64,000 bases of DNA from Mucilaginibacter tundrae (lineage in GTDB: Bacteria > Bacteroidota > Bacteroidia > Sphingobacteriales > Sphingobacteriaceae). The translations under genes were made by a program, and so were the position numbers. The stretch lies in assembly GCF_013408825.1 (NCBI RefSeq), contig NZ_JACCBZ010000007.1, positions 124,001 to 188,000 on the forward strand, given 5' to 3'. How positions within the stretch are numbered: position 1 is the stretch's first letter; each line of letters begins with the position of its first letter. Below the pieces are notes generated by a model. It was not told the origin of the DNA and did not search any database. It worked only from the letters and a program-made list of their open reading frames with translations. Below are positions 59,485 to 64,000 of this stretch, one piece after another.

Positions 59485-61530
59485 ATGAGTACTGATGCCG
59501 TTAAATTGCTGCAAGGCCGCTATTGTAATTCGTTAACTGAATATTCGCGTTTTGTAACCCGCGAGGTTTACATTGGCGATGTGCCTATGGGTGCAAATAA
59601 CCCCATCCGCATCCAAAGTATGACCACCACCGATACCATGGACACCATAGGTACGGTTGAGCAGTCTATTCGTATGATCGAGGCCGGGTGCGAGATCGTT
59701 CGCATCACCGCCCCAAGCATCAAGGAAGCCCAGAATCTCGCAGAAATAAAAAAGCAGTTACGCCAGCGTGGTTACACTGCGCCATTAGTTGCCGATATCC
59801 ACTTTACCCCAAACGCGGCCGAAGTAGCTGCTCGCATAGTTGAAAAAGTTCGCGTGAACCCCGGAAACTATGCCGATAAAAAGAAATTTGATCAACTTGA
59901 TTATACCGACCTTGAATACCAGGCCGAACTGGAACGCATCAATCAGAAATTTGCGCCGCTGGTAAAAATATGTAAGGAATACGGTACTGCCATGCGTATC
60001 GGCACCAATCACGGTTCACTGTCCGATAGGATCATGAGCCGTTATGGTGACACCCCGCAAGGCATGGTAGAATCTGCCATGGAGTTTATGCGGATGTGCG
60101 AGGCACTGAATTATTACAATTTGGTGATCTCCATGAAATCCAGTAACCCACAGGTTATGGTGCAGGCTTATCGTTTACTGGTGGAAACCATGGTAGCCGA
60201 AGGCATGAACTACCCGCTTCACTTAGGCGTAACAGAAGCCGGCGACGGCGAAGATGGCCGTATCAAATCCGCCGTAGGTATAGGTACTTTATTGGAAGAT
60301 GGCCTGGGCGATACCGTCCGCGTTTCCCTAACCGAAGAACCCGAAGCCGAAGCGCCGGTTGCTATTGCGTTAGTGAATAGATATGTTGGTAGGTCGAAAG
60401 ATGAAAGGCAAAAGGTGAAAGGTAATAATGAAGTAGATCACCTTTCATCTTTTACCTTTCACCCTTTACCTTCTTCACACAACCCCTACGAATACAAAAA
60501 GCGAGAAACCTACGAAACAAATGCCTTTATCGGCGGACACATGGTGCCTCGTGTGGTTATCGATTTATCGAAAGCTAACTTAAAAGATCCTTCCGTATTG
60601 AATGATGCAGGCTATATGTATTCGCCATTATTGGATAAATATAACATGGCCGAGCAATCGGTAGATTTTGTTTACCTGGCGGATGAGTTGCCATCATTTA
60701 ATTTACCGGGTAACTTAAAGCAGCTTTATAACTACGATACATGGCTAAAGCTCACCAATAAAACACTTTGCCACCCTGTTTTCACTTTGCAAGAATATAT
60801 TGGCGATGTCGACCGCTCATCAGCATTAAACTTAGTCAGATTAAAGCCATCTGACATTGATTCTGACGCATTCGGTTTATTGCCACTAAATAATACGCTA
60901 GTTTTCATCCTCGAAACCGATGCCCTAAACGGCATGAGTGACCAGCGTTCATTCTTCTTCAAAATGGAAGAATTGGGTTTAGATATTCCAGTAATTATAA
61001 AGAAAGATTATTCTTTTAATATTGAAGAAATTAAGAAAGTCTCCCCAACCGGGGGAGATTTAGAGGGGGCTACTACTTTACTTCAACTTTACGCAGCTAC
61101 CGACCTAGGCGCTTTATTAGTTGATGGTTTTGGCGATGGTATCTGGATAGATGCGCAGCAGCTTCCTGCAAATATTATTACTTCAACAGCTTTTGGCATA
61201 TTACAAGCTACACGTTCGCGCATTTCAAAAACAGAATATATCTCCTGTCCAAGCTGTGGCCGTACACTGTTCGACCTGATGGAAACCACCCAAATGATCC
61301 GCAGCCGTACAAGCCACCTTAAAGGATTAAAAATTGGTATCATGGGCTGTATCGTAAACGGCCCCGGCGAAATGGCCGATGCTGATTACGGCTATGTAGG
61401 CTCTGGTCCGGGTAAGGTTACGCTTTACCGGGGTAAAGAAGCTGTTAAGAAAAATATTACAAGTGATAATGCTTTAGATGAACTGATCGGCATTATTAGG
61501 GAAGATGGTAATTGGATTGAGGTAGAATAA
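59485..61530 (+). CDS. ispG: 4-hydroxy-3-methylbut-2-enyl diphosphate synthase, long three-domain form
   Basis: 681 residues. An N-terminal TIM barrel (~20-300), then the large insert domain typical of Bacteroidota, Chlamydia and plants (~305-565), then the 4Fe-4S domain. Cluster ligands are Cys588 and Cys591 (CPSCGRT) and Cys622, with the fourth ligand Glu629 (GCIVNGPGE). It performs the penultimate step of the MEP isoprenoid pathway in the cytoplasm. Two stretches look like intergenic palindromic repeats translated in frame (60400-60463, residues ~306-327; 61036-61072, residues ~518-530). Both fall in linker or loop regions, so the protein should still work. Confidence 0.93.
   Translation: MSTDAVKLLQGRYCNSLTEYSRFVTREVYIGDVPMGANNPIRIQSMTTTDTMDTIGTVEQSIRMIEAGCEIVRITAPSIKEAQNLAEIKKQLRQRGYTAPLVADIHFTPNAAEVAARIVEKVRVNPGNYADKKKFDQLDYTDLEYQAELERINQKFAPLVKICKEYGTAMRIGTNHGSLSDRIMSRYGDTPQGMVESAMEFMRMCEALNYYNLVISMKSSNPQVMVQAYRLLVETMVAEGMNYPLHLGVTEAGDGEDGRIKSAVGIGTLLEDGLGDTVRVSLTEEPEAEAPVAIALVNRYVGRSKDERQKVKGNNEVDHLSSFTFHPLPSSHNPYEYKKRETYETNAFIGGHMVPRVVIDLSKANLKDPSVLNDAGYMYSPLLDKYNMAEQSVDFVYLADELPSFNLPGNLKQLYNYDTWLKLTNKTLCHPVFTLQEYIGDVDRSSALNLVRLKPSDIDSDAFGLLPLNNTLVFILETDALNGMSDQRSFFFKMEELGLDIPVIIKKDYSFNIEEIKKVSPTGGDLEGATTLLQLYAATDLGALLVDGFGDGIWIDAQQLPANIITSTAFGILQATRSRISKTEYISCPSCGRTLFDLMETTQMIRSRTSHLKGLKIGIMGCIVNGPGEMADADYGYVGSGPGKVTLYRGKEAVKKNITSDNALDELIGIIREDGNWIEVE
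60400..60463. repeat. Palindromic repeat inside ispG (first)
   Basis: GATGAAAGG...GAAAGGT (60400-60423) mirrors ACCTTTCATC...TTTCACC (60440-60463), 21 of 24 positions pairing, loop 16 bases. Short-word makeup is like intergenic repeats and unlike coding sequence around it. Confidence 0.75.
61036..61072. repeat. Palindromic repeat inside ispG (second), same family as 15058-15095
   Basis: AAAGTCTCC then a variable 5-mer, then GGGGGAGATTTAGAGGGGGC matches the reverse complement of the intergenic element at 15058. The hairpin stem is TCTCCCC / GGGGAGA (61040-61046, 61052-61058). Confidence 0.85.
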
Positions 61531-61533
61531 CCG

Positions 61534-61604
61534 GGTGTCATGCTGAGGCTCTCGAAGCATGTGGGCAGGCCTTTACGCTTATGCTTCGAGAGACTCAGCA
61601 CCAC
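61534..61604. repeat. TCATGCTGAG...CTCAGCA paired repeat, copy 1
   Basis: Arms 61542-61560 and 61581-61599 pair at 18 of 19 positions. The 20-base centre GTGGGCAGGCCTTTACGC(TT) is shared with copy 2 (18 of 20). It lies between ispG and the monooxygenase-like gene and may also act as a bidirectional terminator. Confidence 0.8.
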
Positions 61605-61619
61605 TCGTTTCTGATGCAA

Positions 61620-61937
61620 TCAATTAAACGATTCAAATCCCGAAAACAAATTCGCCGCTTCGGTTAAACTTCCAACAGGTACATAATCACAAACCTCGCC
61701 GTATTCGCCCCACATTTGTAACACAGCCGGGTTGGTATGCGCGTTCTGTATCGCTTCTTCTGAAATCCATTCAAAAACCTCGATAATGGTTCCATCGGTT
61801 GCTTCCATCATAATGGAAGCGCGGTCAGTGACTAAGCTCTCCTGTTTTAATTTTGATAAATGCGTTTTCATCAGGGCTTTTAATGCTTCATTCTTACCCG
61901 GTTTGGGTTTGTAGCAGGCTATTACGATGCGTCCCAT
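61620..61937 (-). CDS. Antibiotic-biosynthesis-monooxygenase (ABM) domain protein
   Basis: 105 residues, single ferredoxin-like ABM domain: GRIVIACYKPKPGKNEALKALM, ATDGTIIEVFEWISEEAIQNAHTNPAVLQMW. Related small proteins are quinol monooxygenases or haem-degrading enzymes; I cannot tell which. The gene is flanked on both sides by copies of the same palindromic repeat (61534-61604 and 62000-62075), an arrangement that could reflect insertion of the gene as a unit. Confidence 0.8.
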   Translation of the reverse strand: MGRIVIACYKPKPGKNEALKALMKTHLSKLKQESLVTDRASIMMEATDGTIIEVFEWISEEAIQNAHTNPAVLQMWGEYGEVCDYVPVGSLTEAANLFSGFESFN

Positions 61938-61999
61938 ATGCTTTAAGTTTCATGCAAGTTACAATTTTTAAAACTCTGTTGGTTAGCCTTATAAAAGAG

Positions 62000-62075
62000 G
62001 GTGTCATGCCGAGCGTAGTCGAAGCATGTGGGCAGGCCTTTACGCAGATGCTTCGACTACGCTCAGCATAACACC
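62000..62075. repeat. TCATGCCGAG...CTCAGCAT paired repeat, copy 2
   Basis: Arms 62000-62027 and 62048-62075 pair at 26 of 28 positions around the same 20-base centre as copy 1. The arm core differs (GCGTAGTC in place of GCTCTC), so both arms changed together and pairing was kept. Confidence 0.85.
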
Positions 62076-62095
62076 TTTGCTTTTTCTTAAAATTT

Positions 62096-63091
62096 CTAAC
62101 TCAAATATTCCTTCCACCATTCAGAGTTGTACTCTTTAACTTCGGTAGGTTCACCCGGCTTGGGTATAAAAAGCTGTATGTTTTTGTCTTTACCGTACTT
62201 AATCAGTCGTTCAATTGGCTCAAACCATGCATGTGGCGACAGGCTGAAAGTACCCCAATGCAAAGGCATCATCAATTTTCCTTTTACGTCGATGTTGGCA
62301 TTACTGGCATTATCCGGCCCCATATGTATATCTGGCCAGTATGTTCCATAAGCGCCAATCTCCAGCATAGCCAAATCAAAAGGACCATAAGCCTCGCCGA
62401 TCTCTTTGAAATCGGGAGAATATCCGGAATCGGCCCCAAAGAAAATATTATGTTTTGGTCCTTTGATGACAAAAGAAGACCACAGTGTTTCATTGCGATT
62501 AACAACCCCTCTGCCCGAAAAATGCCTGGCTGGCGCAGCCGTCAAAACTATATCATGGTCTATCATAGCGCTATCACCCCAATCCATCTCAAAAATGTAA
62601 TTCTCTAGTATACCCCAGCTTTTCAAATATTGCCCAACACCCAGCGAGCAATAAAACGGGGTGCTTTTACCGGCGAAATACTTGATCGTATTTTTATCCA
62701 AGTGATCATAATGATCATGCGAAACGATCACCGCATCCAAAGGTGGTAGATCATCCAATGCGACCGGCGGTTGAAAAAATCGCTTCGGCCCAAATAATTG
62801 TGAGAATGATACTCTGTCGCTCCAAACCGGGTCGGTTAAAATGCGTTTGCCATCAATTTCAATCAACAAACTGGAGTGGCCAACCCAAGTTATTCTTAAG
62901 CCGCTTTTGGGCGGTGTTTGGTATATACTTGCATCGGTTTTAAACGGCCCTAATTGTTTTTTAGGTATGTTTTCAGCTTTGTTATTAATGTACTCTTTTA
63001 GTATTGGTATCATTTTACCAAAACCCGCTTCGTTTGTTGGTATAGTATTCTGATACTTTTTACCTTTTTTAGTAGACCCACTTAAACTCAT
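62096..63091 (-). CDS. MBL-fold metallohydrolase (NAPE-PLD/UlaG-like)
   Basis: 331 residues. The metal site HDHYDHLD (125-132) follows WVGHSSLLIEIDGKRILTDPVWSDR, a combination typical of the NAPE-phospholipase D/UlaG branch. Further ligands lie in APARHFSGRG, FFGADSGYSPDF and MPLHWGTF. An N-terminal ~60-residue extension is polar with no signal peptide. The substrate could be a phospholipid or a lactone. It lies 50 bases after the hydrolase gene and may be co-transcribed. Confidence 0.9.
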   Translation of the reverse strand: MSLSGSTKKGKKYQNTIPTNEAGFGKMIPILKEYINNKAENIPKKQLGPFKTDASIYQTPPKSGLRITWVGHSSLLIEIDGKRILTDPVWSDRVSFSQLFGPKRFFQPPVALDDLPPLDAVIVSHDHYDHLDKNTIKYFAGKSTPFYCSLGVGQYLKSWGILENYIFEMDWGDSAMIDHDIVLTAAPARHFSGRGVVNRNETLWSSFVIKGPKHNIFFGADSGYSPDFKEIGEAYGPFDLAMLEIGAYGTYWPDIHMGPDNASNANIDVKGKLMMPLHWGTFSLSPHAWFEPIERLIKYGKDKNIQLFIPKPGEPTEVKEYNSEWWKEYLS

Positions 63092-63141
63092 AATATTCTA
63101 GTCAATTACCCGGCACTGCCGTGGATTTATATTCAGGGGTA

Positions 63142-63972
63142 TTATTTTTTGAAAAACGCTATCGAAAGGTCACAAAACTCCAATAGATCCTTTGGTAAAC
63201 TATCTTTCGCATAGGGATGCGATGCGCCAAAGGTATGATCTGCGCCCTTTATAATTAATAGCTCTGCCTGTTTATTTGCTTTTTTTAGTTGCTTCGCTTG
63301 AGCAACTGGCACCGTAGGATCGGCATCACCATGCACAATAAGCCAGGGTTGGTTTATATGAGTGGCTTTCTCTAAAATGTCAAGTTTGGCGGGGTTGTCC
63401 CTCAAATCGTCTAAAATAGAAACCTTTAATGGCATATCCTGCCCGGTACGCGAGTTAGGCATATACATAATTCCGGATAATTTCCACTGTTCTTCAGCTG
63501 CTTTGGTCCATAAATTAGTAAAACTGGCGAGCGATGCCATGCTAACCAGTTTTTTAACCCGGCTATCACCTGCTGTTTGCAAAATGCTGATACCGCCGCC
63601 CATACTATGTCCAATCAGGTAAACGCCTGTTACCCGCGGCATGGATGAGCCATTGCATACAAAATCTAACACATCGTTCAGCTCCTCCAACTCCATCGAA
63701 AATGTATTTTCGCTAAAAGCGATGAGGTCAGCAAAATCAATTGGCTTATCTGCCGTAGTGCCATTATGCGAAAAATTGAACTTTAAGTATCTAAAGCCAC
63801 TTCTCGCGAAATAATCAGCTACCATGTTATGGGTACCCCAATCCTTAAACCCCTTAAAGCCATGCACGAAGATCACCAACGGAGCATTTCTGATGCTATC
63901 GTCGTAGGTTATATCCATTAACATGCCGCGACCTTTAACGCCGGGGATGTTGTAATTTTCTTTTTTGATCAT
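63142..63972 (-). CDS. Alpha/beta hydrolase
   Basis: 276 residues. The oxyanion HG is in IFVHGFKGFKDWG, nucleophile Ser123 in LIGHSMGGG, acid Asp in IVHGDADPTVP and His in IKGADHTFG, a full triad. No signal peptide, so cytoplasmic. The closest look is to the dienelactone-hydrolase/peptidase S9-like group. Substrate unknown. The start (63970-63972) is 28 bases before the window end. Confidence 0.9.
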   Translation of the reverse strand: MIKKENYNIPGVKGRGMLMDITYDDSIRNAPLVIFVHGFKGFKDWGTHNMVADYFARSGFRYLKFNFSHNGTTADKPIDFADLIAFSENTFSMELEELNDVLDFVCNGSSMPRVTGVYLIGHSMGGGISILQTAGDSRVKKLVSMASLASFTNLWTKAAEEQWKLSGIMYMPNSRTGQDMPLKVSILDDLRDNPAKLDILEKATHINQPWLIVHGDADPTVPVAQAKQLKKANKQAELLIIKGADHTFGASHPYAKDSLPKDLLEFCDLSIAFFKK

Positions 63973-64000
63973 TTTGTTAATGAATATTGGAATAATATTC

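Noticed and set aside
61534..62075. CRISPR array or IS ends
   Set aside because: Only two palindromes with a gene between; no regular spacers, no transposase, no target-site duplication seen.
1..64000. tRNA, rRNA, riboswitch or prophage genes
   Set aside because: Scanning the spacers by eye gave no cloverleaf, rRNA core sequence, known riboswitch core or phage gene. A covariance-model scan would be needed to be certain.

Overview
The window is a chromosomal segment of a Bacteroidota bacterium, most likely a Sphingobacteriaceae member close to Mucilaginibacter or Pedobacter. The signs are a type IX secretion C-terminal domain, the long IspG form, GH2 and GH35 galactosidases, many Sec lipoproteins, -7 boxes of the Bacteroidota type (TAnnTTTG), and gene borders full of small palindromic repeats. 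There is no rRNA, tRNA, CRISPR, prophage or transposase. Most genes are housekeeping or envelope genes, so this reads as core genome with small accessory pockets. Calls rest on reading sequence and motifs; no database search was run.

Layout. 1-5056: the 3' part of asd, a secreted protein, a small membrane protein, a PfpI-like protein, a carotenoid desaturase and a CBS-pair protein, with two repeat-rich spacers. 5223-9501: a DUF1080 protein, a GMC flavoprotein with a four-cysteine cluster motif, a Tat-type gluconate-dehydrogenase subunit 3 protein and a dihaem cytochrome c lipoprotein. Together they look like a periplasmic sugar-oxidising chain, plausibly a 3-keto-glycoside pathway. 9610-15054: a large T9SS-secreted protein, a siderophore-interacting-type reductase and a sigma-54 response regulator. 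15141-18985 (minus): a glycan operon with GT14, FdtA-like and FdtB-like proteins and an FAD/NAD(P) protein. 19139-22255: a LytS-type kinase divergent from an ABC exporter with a small coupled membrane ORF.

22256-36822: PlsC, a NUDIX protein, GH2, DoxX, an e(P4) phosphatase, a YVTN/phosphoesterase fusion, an aldose epimerase, a methyltransferase, and a parC-DUF2784-GH35 unit. 36961-43883: small enzymes, YceI, then a PhoR-like kinase, a DUF47 protein and a Pit phosphate transporter; the last two lie behind a promoter with a PHO-box-like tandem repeat. 43967-58075: PDH E2 and E1-alpha, NlpC/P60, SPFH, DUF922, an Omp85-type barrel, an unknown lipoprotein, an rRNA-methyltransferase-like protein, MlaF and MlaE, an SDR, and a PspC/LiaF-like/RDD envelope operon. 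58152-63972: an M23 peptidase, ispG, a quinol-monooxygenase-like protein, an MBL hydrolase and an alpha/beta hydrolase.

The most notable points are: the oxidation cluster at 5223-9501; two intergenic-type palindromic repeats carried in frame inside ispG, one of which also occurs between genes at 15058; a PHO-box-like promoter before DUF47-pit; paired repeats flanking a single small gene at 61620; and five genes whose -7 box ends 3 to 7 bases before the start codon, which suggests leaderless transcripts.
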